Source of the DNA: Planococcus citri
Taxonomy: Eukaryota; Arthropoda; Insecta; Hemiptera; Pseudococcidae
Direction: 5' to 3'
Length of the DNA stretch: 64,000 nucleotides
Assembly (NCBI RefSeq): GCF_950023065.1
Contig: NC_088678.1
Location: 31,734,580-31,798,579 of the forward strand
Shown: piece after piece, positions 1 to 11,053 of the stretch
Position numbering within the stretch: position 1 is the stretch's first letter
How the letters are laid out: every line of letters begins with the position of its first letter
Notes under the pieces: generated by a model
What the model saw: the letters and a program-made list of their open reading frames with translations, nothing else
What the model was told of the DNA's origin: nothing
The model's database searches: none
Made by a program: the position numbers and the translations under genes

Positions 1-839
1 CAAGCGATACATGTGAAGAGATGGAGTCGGAAAACTCGTAGTTTGGAAAGTTCCAGCCAATCAGGCTCATATAAATACGGCGAAAAATCCAATATGAAGA
101 ATTTTGATCTTACCATGGTCGCGGTCGTTGTCTCGTCTCTATCGCGTTATACATTGTAAATAATAATTATTCGGTCGTTTCTCATCGTCTTGTCGTATTA
201 ATGAAAATAAATGATGCGGAATAACCGCTTCTATAAACGATCTTCTCTAATTAACAACCAAACGATGATTTCTCTCTATGTAAAAGAAGAAGAAATGTAA
301 AAAAAAAGCATCACACAGTACATAAGAGCAAACGAATACGAGTGGAGATGGAAATATTATGCCCTATCGGACTTGCAGCGATATAACTCGCACCAATAAA
401 TACCCAAAGATGTACACTCTAGAAAAAAAAAAGAAAAATGAAAAATATTTATACCAATTTGATATAATACACTATCGTATATACAGCGAACGTCATCTGT
501 GTATATTTCCTGTTTTCTTCTCAGCGAAGACGACAACAATGTTTCGAGAATTTAATAGGGTAGGAAAAAAAATTATTTTAAATTCACGCCACAGTTCTCT
601 CTGTCCAAACGTATAGAGTCCGAGTCAGTATAACTGGTTTGCTTTATAGAAAATCCTAATTAACTGCTCGATAACAACCTGGGGAGTCCGAGTTGAACAG
701 GATTTAACGCCATATTCCATACTAGGGAAACAGGCGTGCCGCCTCACATTAGTAAATAACATTATGGCAGATACTACCGTTTGCGTTAGTGTGCTGTATT
801 AAATATGTGCTCGTACTCGTATATCTATATAGCTCATTG
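1..839. other. non-coding, apparently unique sequence
   Basis: AT-rich sequence with no repeat partner elsewhere in the window and no convincing coding frame. The short open frames on both strands are asparagine-, lysine- and serine-rich, as expected by chance in AT-rich DNA. I see no RNA gene or mobile element end. Confidence 0.5.
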
Positions 840-1340
840 CTGCGAGACGAGTCTGTTTTGGAATCGAATCGTAATAATACGTGGACGTACACGCGAGAAA
901 TATCCAGCTTCCAATCCGCAGACTCCTGGTACGTGGTCTTAATCTCGTCGTGTAAAGAACATAGCTCATTCTCGCGGTACCGGCAGCACCATAATCATCC
1001 TCGGCCGATCGGTAATAACATATTTAATGACCTTCGATAAGTCATCGTTAAAGAAGTTGTGCGCTTTCCTAAGGCTGTAAGAAGATACCAAGTCCAAGTT
1101 GACTGCACTGGATGTGGCTGGACACGCGCCATACAAATTCGATCCGCAATTTCGAGCATTTTCCGCTACCGTGCTTGCGCTACCGCGATTACGCGACCAA
1201 TGACCAATGGAAAAACCGGTCCACGTCGTAGACCACCTCGCTAATTGTGTGGATGGCGCGAATGACAAGAATTCTAAAAGCACCTATAGTGCCTGTGGTT
1301 CACGATGAGATGAGCTGTACCAAATGCCAAAACCGTAGAA
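840..1340. other. GC-richer block, possible decayed coding sequence (unidentified)
   Basis: This block is visibly richer in G and C than its surroundings and is open for 60 to 105 codons in several frames at once. The longest open frame is on the minus strand (966-1283). One plus-strand frame from about 970 to 1310 reads as protein-like sequence broken by stops near 1077 and 1200. I recognise no domain in any frame. It may be an old gene or transposon fragment, or just a GC-rich patch. No function is assigned. Confidence 0.25.
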
Positions 1341-2280
1341 TGAATCAGGAAAAAGTACGAGTTCTAGTGGTATACGATATACGAGTACGATGTCCAATTA
1401 AATTTTATAATCGACTCTAATTACCTACAAGTAGTCGGTACTCGATATGGTAAACATGTTGAAAGGAGCCGATCGAATAGATAACATATTCATTAGGTAT
1501 AGGATGGAGGATAAGCATCTTGTAAGCAGCTCATTATACCGCCTCAAGATGGTATCTGTGACATGAGACGTGTCTTCAACGTGTGACAATCCATTACCTA
1601 CTAACACCGACCATATCTAGATTTACAAGTGTAAGTACACATATCTGTAATGTATTTGCGGATTAGTCAAACAGGAACTTATAATAAGTTTGCATCAAAT
1701 TCAATTCAGAGTGCATAAAATAATTTAGATGCACATTATCTCCAGTCGGGGTTGAGCGAAGAATTTTTTTCAACTCCAACACGAAGTTGAATCAGAGTGA
1801 ACTTTTTGTCTGATTCTTTTCAAAAATGAGTGGAAAAGACCGTTGAATGTGGTTTTTTTCAAAGAGTTGGTCAAATCCTCCCCAACTCCCTTTGACTCTT
1901 TTCCCATGGGTACCTATTCATTTTTTTCACATCACAGATAGGTACATTACACAAGGAAGTAGGTATCTACTTGATGCTTTAAGGCCTCGGAGTAATTAAG
2001 CGGGTAGATTTTTAAAAAATTTCAAACGAGTCGTTGGACTGAAAATTTAATTGAATTCAAAAAATCATCATTCACTGTAGACATTTCAGGATTCCTATTT
2101 CCTCAAAAAATCTACTATATTTTGAAATGATTTCCCAAACCAAATGTAAAAAAAAAAACAAAATGTCATCGTCTGAATTTTCTTTCAACTTCCTCCCCTA
2201 ATTGTTTAGGATACTCGAAGGAAAAATCCAAACACAACATTTCATCATATTTTTTGGCAACTTCAACTGATCATAAGTGA
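1341..2280. other. non-coding sequence with a short CAACTC/GAGTTG-rich patch
   Basis: No gene is seen. From about 1740 to 1909 the words CAACTC and GAGTTG recur in both orientations and the patch ends in TTTTCCCATGGG, which resembles the end of the TIR element at 30511-31646. I could not find a matching inverted left end, so I do not call an element. Confidence 0.4.
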
Positions 2281-3485
2281 AAAATTATTCTACGCCTTTC
2301 CTAGAAGCATGACCAGTTCAGTTGTTCGCGAAATTGCAATTTTTGCTTTCCAACATACGAGTACGAGTAAAACTCGAACGAAATTTATAGAAAAAGATAA
2401 AGCTAGATCGAAAGAGCACGCAAAAATTCATCAGCAGTCGAAATTTCAAGTGCAAACGTGTTTTTTCTATTTTTGGTAAATTTCTGAAAATCAAAAGGCC
2501 AAACATGAGAAAAATTTCAAACCATTTTAAGCAGTTCTGGAGCCTCCAGCAGATTTTTGAAACTTGAAATTCCCACAAAATTTCATCAAAAGCAGTTGGA
2601 AATCCAAAATTCACCCTGTACTTCAATCTCAATGCGCTATCAAGTCGACTGCAGGTTGGTTCATGTCATTTTGGAGCCTCCAGCAACTTTTTGAAAATTC
2701 CTAGAGCCTCCAACAGATTTTAGAATTTTAGAATCTCATAAAAAAAAACAGTTGCAAAGCTAAAATTTACTCTGTAATCTGATTTCAATATGCTATGAAG
2801 TCGACTACTCATAGATTTCAAGTCGTTTTGGAGCCTCCAACGACTTTTTGGAAATTACCGGAGCCTCCATCAGGTTTTTCAATGCTCAAAAATTCCATAA
2901 AATTTTACCAAACAGAGACACTCCATTTTTGACATTACTCTGAGGCGGATCGCAGGCAGTTTCAATCCGTTTTGGAGCCTCCAGCAGATTTTTAGAAATT
3001 TGTTTTTCAAAAAATGCTACAAAATCTATCCGAATCAACTTTTGCAGCTTTTCAACTCCATTTGATGAAATTTTGTAGAAATTGCAAGATTCAAAAATTT
3101 ACTGGAGGCTCCAGTAATTTCCAAAAACTCGCTGAAGGCTACAAAACGGCTTGAAATATACTTACAGTCGACTTCATAGCGTATTAAAATTGGTTTACAG
3201 AATGAATTTCCAGTTTCCAACTTCATTTGATGAAATTTGGTGAGAATCGCAAGTTTCAAAAATGTGCTGGAGGCTCCAGGACTGCTCAAAACTGGTTGAA
3301 ATCGTTTCCAATCAATTTGGAAGGTCGAAAATAGAGTATATCCAAATTTCAGCTTTACAGCTCAATTTGGTAAAATTTTGATTTTTTTTCTCATTTCTGG
3401 CGTTTGATTTTTTAAAAATTTTTATCAAAAATTGAAAAATATATTTTAACTGAATTGGTCACGCTTATAGGCGTAGAATAATTTT
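2281..3485. repeat. foldback (long inverted repeat) element, GGAGCCTCCAG family
   Basis: The left end starts AAAATTATTCTACGCCT and the right end is its reverse complement, finishing at 3485. Behind the ends the arms go on matching for several hundred bases with mismatches. For example, the stretch near 2510-2560 ending in GGAGCCTCCAGCAG reappears inverted near 3245-3300. The interior holds at least eight copies of the near-palindrome CTGGAGGCTCCAG. No transposase frame is present, so it is non-autonomous. Elements at 21383-22880 and 61016-62834 share this interior but have different outer ends. No clear target duplication was identified. Confidence 0.75.
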
Positions 3486-4330
3486 AGTTCAATCACTTTT
3501 TTCCCTCCGACCCTTCATTTCGGCGATATAGCCGAATAACGTAAATCGACAAAGGTTCATGACCTCTTGCGGGGGCTGCAGAAAAGTTGCGGTGTGCAGA
3601 ATTCACGTTTTAAATTGTCGATTTTCATTTTTAAAACAATTTTTATAAAATTGACAACTTTACCCCCTCCTTAGTAAGGGTGAAATCGCCTTTTTGAGAA
3701 AAGCTGAACTGATCACGCAAGCCCTCCACGCTCCAAACCAATTTCTTCCTGAATACAGTAGGTAGTAAAAACGTGCCTCCTGCAATTCTCGGATCCCATC
3801 TAAAGTTACCATTTCATTTGTTCAATTTTGAAAAAAGAGAAAAGGTAAAAGTTGATTTTTCAAAATTGAAAAACGTAACTGTGATGTTACATTTATAAAA
3901 AAGGCAGATAAGAAAACACAATGGGTCACAATTTCATAAAATCCTTTTATCTAAAATTTGGAAATTTCTCATCTAGGGTCTTATCATTCCCATTGTTCAA
4001 TTTCAAAAATACAAATTTATTTCCTAAAGGCTATAAATAAATAAGATTAACTTACTGCCATTTCAAATTTATCAATTGTGAGGTTTCATTTATAAAATGA
4101 GACAAAAAAGCGAGTACAATTGGTTGAAAATCGTGTTGAAAATTTCTTATCTAAGGTGTTATCTTTCCCATTGTTCAATTTTGAACATTGGAGCCAAAAA
4201 GATTTTCAACTTTCAGACCCAAAGTAATGATGTGCTATGCGCACTAAAAAGAACCCCCAAAACAAAGTAATCCACTCAAACCAGATTTCTTTTATAATTC
4301 ATCGTCAAATTCTTCGCACCAGCAACCCCG
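3486..4330. repeat. AT-rich sequence holding a degenerate 175 bp tandem repeat
   Basis: Three related segments start near 3792, 3971 and 4144. Each has a CATCTA- or TTATCTA-type word, then CATT(T/G)GTTCAATTT about 25 bases later. Spacing is about 179 and 173 bases. Divergence is high, so the array is old. No gene is seen in the rest of the interval. Confidence 0.5.
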
Positions 4331-5961
4331 TCATCGTTTAATTTTTCAATTTTCATCTCGCTCCAATGAACTCGCAGTACATCCGAAAAATACGCTTATT
4401 AAACCGCGAAATATCGCGAATACGTGAAATAACACGACCGTTATTCTCGCATCGCTCGTACCGTACGTAAAAATCATATTTAACCCGAGTCAGGTACTCA
4501 ACCTTAAAGAGAACTAAACACGACCTCGCCGCGAATTCGGCGTTTATGCAACCCGCATCCCTCCGACAAAACCTCATTGCTAATCAGCGCTGTTGCGTGA
4601 AATCTCCAATCAGCGGATTATGGTTTTTCGTGCGCTTTAAAACATCTCTCCTCTACTCTCCTCCACGCCGTCGCTTGCTTTCATTTCTTATACCTACACG
4701 ATGAACTAACTCGTTAACTCTCATCGAACTTGTCGTTTTTCTCACACATCAACTGTACCAATTTGGTTGGTTGGGGTACTCTAGGGAGCGTGGTAGCCGA
4801 GGAGGAGGAGGTGAGGCGAGGCGTTCGCGCGTATTTTCAATCACACGTAGGTACGTACAATTTAAACGTTTACTTAAAATTCATTCAGGAAACAGCATTC
4901 GGAAGATAAAGCATTCCTTAAAGTGTTGACACAACGTATCCAGAAAGCAATTTAAACATTTACTTGAGCATAACAGAGTTCGAAATATAATAGAAGACTG
5001 CAGAGTGGCAGAAGGGGTATTGCGGTGGTGGCGACGAGACCAGACACACTGAGTGCGAGTACTACCTACCTAGGTGAACGTATTAGACACTAGAAATACA
5101 TATGAACACGTATGGTGTACCTTGCCAAGGTATGTTTCTATTAGTACGTACATTAACCATTAACTGAATTCAGATAAAGAGTTACATAATTAAATCAACT
5201 TTACTAGAGTACACCATTATATCTTATACATTAACAATAATGACGTTTTAATTGATATAATGCGCTTCGCTAACACAATTCACAACCCTGCTCACCCTCG
5301 CCTTACTTCCTTCTCCATTTTCCTGATGCCTATTTTATTAGAGTACGTATTAGTCAGACGTATTTACCCATACGCTGCTCGATGTGCCAATAATCTATCG
5401 ACATTTTAGAATTTCACGATAATTGCATTCAACAATTTTCAAAACCTCGACCTCTTCGAATAACGCTGCAGTCTCGGTTTTGGCTGCTCATGAAATAGAA
5501 CTCGTGAAAATCTAAAAATGAGTGAATGAAAAGCCACCAAAAGGCTTTCGAATTAAAAAAAATGTACAGAGATTCGAACTCGCAATTTTTCCGGTTATTT
5601 TTATCGTATTTGAAGACACTAATTGGGGCAAAGGGGGACTCAAAAAGGTCAGATCGAAAAAGTGAGCCAAAATTTGAACTCAGCACCTTCAAATCACAAA
5701 CAATCGATATGTTACTCGACTTACGGAATTTTTTTGAATTTTGATCAAAATTGGGGACCCCTGTGCCCTTTAAAGTTCTCAAAATGACCATCGACCTGGC
5801 CATTGCAAGCTACGATTAAAAACTGCGTAAAAATTATGATCGATTCCATTTTTGATAATTATAATTTTGAAATGAAGTATTCGAAAAATTTGAATTTTCG
5901 ATGATGTAAGAATGACCCCCCCCCCCCCAATTTCATCAAAATTTCAAAAAAAAATTGGGGC
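4331..5961. other. non-coding, apparently unique sequence
   Basis: Mixed-composition sequence with several CpG-containing stretches (about 4340-4700 and 4780-5100). Only short chance open frames are present. A run of C occurs near 5918-5930. No repeat partner or RNA gene is seen. Confidence 0.45.
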
Positions 5962-6455
5962 ATGTGACATATTGATTGACATGTTTTTGGGGGCGGTGAA
6001 CACGAATATGGCATTAATTTTTCAATTGCACCCTTTCCAAGTCCCCTATAGACCCCTTCCACATCACAAAGGGGCCAAAAATCCAAAAAATGACCTTGTA
6101 GTGTGACACATCAATTGACATGTTTTTTAGGGCGCTGAACACGAATATGGCATTAATTTTTCAATCGCAGCCTTTCCAAGTCCCCTACAGACCTATTACA
6201 CATCACAAAGGGGCCAAAAATCCAAAAAATGACCTTGTAGTGTGACACATCAATTGACATGTTTTTCGGGGCGCTGAACACGAATATGACATTAATTTTT
6301 CAATCGCAGCCTTTCCAAACCCCCTATAGACCCCTTCCACATTGCAAAGGGGTCAAAAATCCAAACAAGTGTCCCCTGTGGTGTGACACATCAATCCGCA
6401 TGTTTTTAAGGACGCTGAACACGAATATCATCTTAGTTTTTTTTATTAGACCTCA
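5962..6455 (+). repeat. tandem array, period about 140 bp, 3.5 copies
   Basis: Units begin GTGACA(T/C)A near 5962, 6101, 6240 and 6381, so the period is 139-141. Each unit carries GCTGAACACGAATAT (GGTGAACACGAATAT in the first) and, in the first three, a CAAAGGGG word. The two open frames of 64 and 81 codons here are by-products of the repeat. Related units (GACGCTGAACACGAATATG) occur inside the foldback at 42415-43376, so the array probably derives from that mobile family. Confidence 0.8.
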
Positions 6456-8047
6456 TATTCACCTCCTCCCTCTGCATCCTCACTCAAAAAGAATTGAAAT
6501 TTGAAAAAAAAGAGACGGAATCGCAGCCATGCGAATACACACACAGTAAGGGGAATGAAGAATAATCTCATACTAGCCTAAATATCAATTCATACGTCAA
6601 CGATTACCTTCATTCTCCTCTCTCGTATTTTGCTCGTGTATTTTTTTTTTTGTCTTCTCCACGCTTGTCACATACTACACAGATTGTCTAATGTCTAATA
6701 CCCGTCATAACACATCTGCCAGACGCTGGCTTTTTTCTACCAATTTTACAATTTGTTTCACCATTTAGCCCGGCTACACCTGAAATTATTATACAATGAA
6801 ATACGCGTACTCGCGTATTCTTATATAGTTAGCTAGACACAATGTGAAGATACCAACACAACATACAGCATCATGCGTAAAAAAAAATACAACGAGACGA
6901 CAAGCGATAGAGAAAAAGAAGAACCAGATACGTAGCGTATTCCATTAAAACATTATGCAAATACGCTTATAAAATCAATTTAGACCTTTTTCACGTGTAT
7001 TTTATACCTCATACAGAAGATTCGCCTTAACACTTTCTATACATTTGTAGCACACGTAAAGTGTGCATTGGTTCGTAGGTTTAGGTATTAGGTGCTCGTA
7101 TCACCGCCTCTATCCTATCCGTTTGCTCTTTTACACATCGACAAACGTTTCGAGATTTCCGTCAAGTTGTGCACACACCGGTTCTTTATAAATTCTTTAT
7201 ACTCGTATGCTATGGTACTTGCCACATATATATTCTTCATCTTCGGCTAATTTCCAGGCTTAAACGAATCATTAACATTACAAAGGTGATGTTGTATTCG
7301 CTAAGGATTTGTTCGAGCGTAATGTAAAAACCTATTTCGCTTCATTTGATCGTCCACATGAGGAGAGGGGTACCTCACTCTCTATCATACGTTGCGTCGT
7401 ACAGTCGTAGGTATACCAAAGCTGAACCAGATCGTGAAACGTGAAAAATTTTCTCTGAATGGAAGAAAATGGAATGGAAAAAAACCAGGTAACCAAACAT
7501 TCGCGCGTTATATCGTTTGTTGTTTTTATTTAAAAAAGAATCCATTTCCTTTTTTTAAATAGATTCAATCCTCTTCTTCAGAAGGCCTACACGTGTATAG
7601 TACGTCCACGCACCAGAATAATTAATTATTTCACAATTCGATGAGCAACGAAATACTACCTATCAAGACTTTACACCTAGATATACTGTGCCTATTAGTG
7701 TTTTTTCCTTTGAATTGGCTATTCAATTTACTGAAAGGAATGTACGTTACTTTAATCCCATCAAATCCCTTATTGGATGACAGAAGAGAGGGAATGTAAT
7801 GAAGTTTAAAGTATTGTGATCGGGTAGTAAATCTATCGAATTGCGAGCATTCGGTTGTAAACATGAAATTGATTTTCGGTTTAGACGAAAATAAAATTGA
7901 AAAATAAAAAATAAAAAAGGTCAAATTAACTCTAAAAGAAAAAAAGGTGGAGCGATTTATTTGCCTCGAAATAATTTTTAAAAAGCGAAATACTAAAAAA
8001 TATTAGTTTAAAAAAATAGAATTAAGATTTAGAAAAAACAAAAACAC
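6456..8047. other. non-coding, apparently unique sequence
   Basis: No coding frame, RNA gene or repeat partner was recognised. The segment is AT-rich with homopolymer A and T runs. The 97-codon minus-strand open frame at 7631-7924 has no recognisable domain and chance-like composition. Confidence 0.45.
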
Positions 8048-8383
8048 CCCTGGTAGAAAAATCCTATAGGAACTTATGAATTCACTGTAGAAACTATAAG
8101 AAATGTATAGTGAACCTCACTTTTCGTATAGTGTATGAGCCTTTCACTATACGAACTTTCAAAAACTATAAGTTTCATTATTGTACTATAGGTACACTAT
8201 AAAGTTATGTATAGTGAACCTTAATTTTCTTATAGTGTATGCGCCTTCACTATAAGAACTTTCAAAAACTATGGGCCTATAGTGTAATGTACTATACAAA
8301 TACAGTTTGCTTATAGTTTTCTCAAATGCACTATAAAGGACTGAAATTTTCATCACTATTGTCTTTAGCTATAAGGTGCACCG

Positions 8384-9781
8384 CACAGTGACTCGGATTG
8401 CGAAAAAAGGCGCGCATGGCGTTTTACAGCAAAACTATGAGCATATCAAAAGTTGAAAGTAGTGATTTCGCAGTAATTTTCAACGAGGAATTCGAATCCG
8501 ATGTCCTTTTTTTTCGCCAGACCCCTTGGGGGGTGGTACCAAAATCAAATTTTGTAAAAATAAAAAAAAATTGAGTGACATGTCAAAATGTAGGTTTTTT
8601 GGGTCGAGAAACATGAATCTGAGGTCCTTTTTTACCTCGGACCCTTTGGGGGCCCTTGGGGAGGTGCTACCGAAATCAAATTTTCAAAAATGAAAAAAAT
8701 CGAGTGATATGTCAAAATATAGGTTTTTTGGGTCTAGAAACACAAATCTGAGGTCTTTTTTTCACTCAGACCCCCTGGGGGGCCCTCGGGGAAGGGCTAC
8801 CAAAATCAAATTTTGTGAAAATAAAAAAAATCGAGTGATATGTTAAAATATAGGTTTTTTGGGTCGAGAAACACGAATCTGAGGTACTTTTTTTCTTCAG
8901 TCCCCACGAGGGCCCTTGGGGAGGTGCTACCGAAATCGAATTTTGTAAAAATATAAAAAAATCGAGTGATACGTCAAAATGTAGGTTTTTTGGGTCGAGA
9001 AACACGAATCTGAAGTCCTTTTTTTCATTCAGCCCCTAAGGAAGGTGTTACCGAAATCAAATTTTCAAAAAATCACAAAAATTTGAGTAGATTATCAAAA
9101 TTTAGATTTTTTTGGTTGAGGGTAGAAATTAGTCAGTTTTTCAATCATTCGACCCGATATCTTCGGTTATTTTGTATCATTACTAGAAGATCCGCGCTTA
9201 GTCGCACCGTAAGGAACACACACCCAAATTCTACACTTTTCAACACACATTTTCCCGCAATCGCGATTTTGAAGGGAGTTGAATGAAAAAACTTATGCCA
9301 TATTCAATTACAATTATTTCGCGTTAATTTAGTTAAAATGTAGTTGCGTTTGAGACGAGATATCTCAAAAATGGTAGCACCTCTCCAAGGGCCCCCGAGG
9401 GGTCTGAGGGAAGAAAGGACCTCAGATTCGTGTTCCTCGTCCCAAAAAACCTATATTTTGACATATCACTCGATTTTTTTCATTTTTACAAAATTTGATT
9501 TCGGTAGCACCTCCCCATGGAGTCTGAGGGAAAAAAGGACCTCAGAATCGTGTTTCTCGATCCAAAAAACCTACATTTTGACATATTACTCGATTTTTTT
9601 TTCATTTTTACAAAATTTGATTTTGGTACCACCCCCCAAGGGGTCTGGCGAAAAAAAAGGACATCGGATTCGAATTCCTCGTTGAAAAATACTACGGAAT
9701 CACTACTTTCAACTTTTGATATGGTCATAGTTTTGCTGTAAAACGCCATGCGCGCCTTTTTTCGCAATCCGAGTCACTGTG
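8384..9781. repeat. 1.4 kb foldback with internal 130 bp tandem repeats
   Basis: The left arm begins CACAGTGACTCGGATTGCG at 8384. Its reverse complement closes the element at 9781, and the match runs for about 170 bases (for example GGCGCGCATGGCGTTTTACA on both sides). The left arm then holds four to five tandem units of about 130 bp, each with GGTTTTTTGGGTC(G/T)AGAAACA. Inverted units fill 9370-9660. Open frames here (for example 9344-9685) come from the repeat units and are not genes. Confidence 0.85.
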
Positions 9782-10390
9782 CACCGGGGCAAGTCAGAAT
9801 GATTTTTCGCAATTTCAACTTTGACCAGCTGTTACTCCCCTTCTAATGAACCAATATGGATCAAATTTATTATGTAGGTTTCCATAAGGGTTCTTAACCT
9901 ATGGTGAAAATTTCGAGCGCGATTGACACAGTAGCTTTCGCTCAGTGGAATAAAATATAAACTGTTCTGACTTCCCCCAACCCCAATTGGGGGAAGTCAG
10001 AACAGGCTAAACTTTGCAGAGGCGTAGATCACAAACGGAGCGTCCTAGAAAAATTGCGTAAATACAAAGTTGTAGAGAATTTAATTCTCTTCGAGATCAC
10101 TCTCATCAGATTTTCACTAGGACGCACGGTTCGTCCGCTAATATGCGAAAAACTAAGAAATAGAAAGTCTGTATTTTAGAACAAATTCAAAACAAGTTCA
10201 AAACAACAACAAAATACAATTGAACCAAAGACATTCTAAAATGAAACTGAATCGCGAAAATTTTTATGCCGTGATGAAGTAGGGGTAGTACCCTCAAGTC
10301 ACCTTTAGTGGCACTTCGCCAGATATAAACCTCCAGGCGCTAGAGCAAGTTTTCTAACTTACCCCGAATTCCAACTTCCCCCGTGCACCT
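9779..10390 (+). mobile_element. 612 bp MITE, copy 1 (GTGCACCGGGG ends)
   Basis: Terminal inverted repeats read GTGCACCGGGGCAAGT on the left and, inverted, AGGTGCACGGGGGAAGTTGG on the right. A second copy lies in opposite orientation at 50157-50765 and matches over most of its length, including the internal palindromic CCCCAATTGGGG block. No coding capacity was seen. The right flank is TA. The left end is fused to the foldback at 8384-9781. Confidence 0.85.
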
Positions 10391-10717
10391 TACTAATTTT
10401 CAAACGAAGCAACCTCGCAAAATGAAATATTTGATTTTCTCGAGAAATTACACCTAAATTTACTTTCAAAAACAATGAAATTTCAACTTTTGAAAATTTC
10501 GAGGGACTTGGAAAAAATTGCTGAAAAAAAACATACAATCCCAGATTACTCTTTCAGTTTTGAAGATGCGCCATATCTTAAGAGAACCTTTTTCGTTCAT
10601 CTTAAAAAATTATTCTAGAAACCATGCTATACAATTTAAAATCGACCATTTCTCTTAAATTTGGTGCATTACAAAAATGCATATATGAAGTAATTATACC
10701 CTTAGATTCAACAACCA

Positions 10718-10795
10718 CGGTGGTCTAGTGGTTAGAGACATGGCTCAGTATAGGATACACCCTATAGAACTCAGGTTCGAATCCTACCCCAGGCA
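10718..10795 (+). other. tRNA-like (pol III promoter) module inside element A
   Basis: A box-like TGGTCTAGTGG (10721-10731) and a consensus B box GGTTCGAATCC (10774-10784) are in the right order and roughly tRNA spacing. The segment does not fold as a proper cloverleaf because acceptor and T stems are poorly paired. It looks like the tRNA-derived head of a SINE and not a functional tRNA. An A/T-rich body follows. A similar module sits 275 bp from the right end of the element at 30511-31646, against 258 bp here. Confidence 0.6.
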
Positions 10796-11053
10796 GAAAA
10801 TTTTTTTCCAGGAAAAAGAATTTTGGTAGGATTTTTTACCATATAATGCTTTATTGCGTGTAATAAATGTATTCTAACAATGATTCACACATTTTACGAA
10901 TTGTTTGAGGGAAAAAAGGATTTTTCTGTGCAGGTACTATAGGAAAGATACTATAGGATCCTATAGTGCAACACTATAAAAATATGTCCGAAATTATTAT
11001 AGTGCTGCACTATACATTTTTTTACGAATTCTTATAGGATTTTTCTACCAGGG

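Larger units (their letters stand above)
8374..10390. mobile_element. composite TA-flanked element nested in element A
   Basis: The left terminus AGGTGCACC follows TA (8372-8373). The right terminus GTGCACCT precedes TA (10391-10392). Between them lie a 1.4 kb palindrome (8384-9781) and, overlapping by three bases, a 612 bp MITE. TA duplication suggests Tc1/mariner-type or a similar TA-targeting transposition. It is not clear whether the composite moved as one unit or the palindrome grew within or beside the MITE. Confidence 0.55.
8048..11053. mobile_element. 3.0 kb TIR element 'A' (CTATAG-rich), interrupted by a nested element
   Basis: The left end CCCTGGTAGAAAAATCCTAT at 8048 is matched in inverse at the right end (GGATTTTTCTACCAGGG, ending 11053). 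The host portions, 8050-8370 and 10930-11050, are filled with variants of ACTATA/CTATAG. A tRNA-like module lies at 10718-10795. The middle (8374-10390) is a separate nested element, so the host element would be about 1 kb without it. No transposase frame is present. A 3-base ACA flanks the right end and nearly the left end, so the target duplication is unresolved. The ends resemble those of the element at 30511-31646. Confidence 0.7.

Noticed and set aside
1740..1909. Small member of the CCCATGGG-ended TIR family
   Set aside because: Only the right end resembles the family; no inverted left end was found.
9344..9767. Open frames of 74 to 113 codons on both strands
   Set aside because: They lie in inverted and tandem 130 bp units of the 8384-9781 foldback and repeat the same peptide words.
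10718..10795. Functional tRNA gene
   Set aside because: A and B boxes are present, but the acceptor and T stems do not pair. The same applies to 18710-18785 and 31302-31371. They are treated as SINE or element modules.
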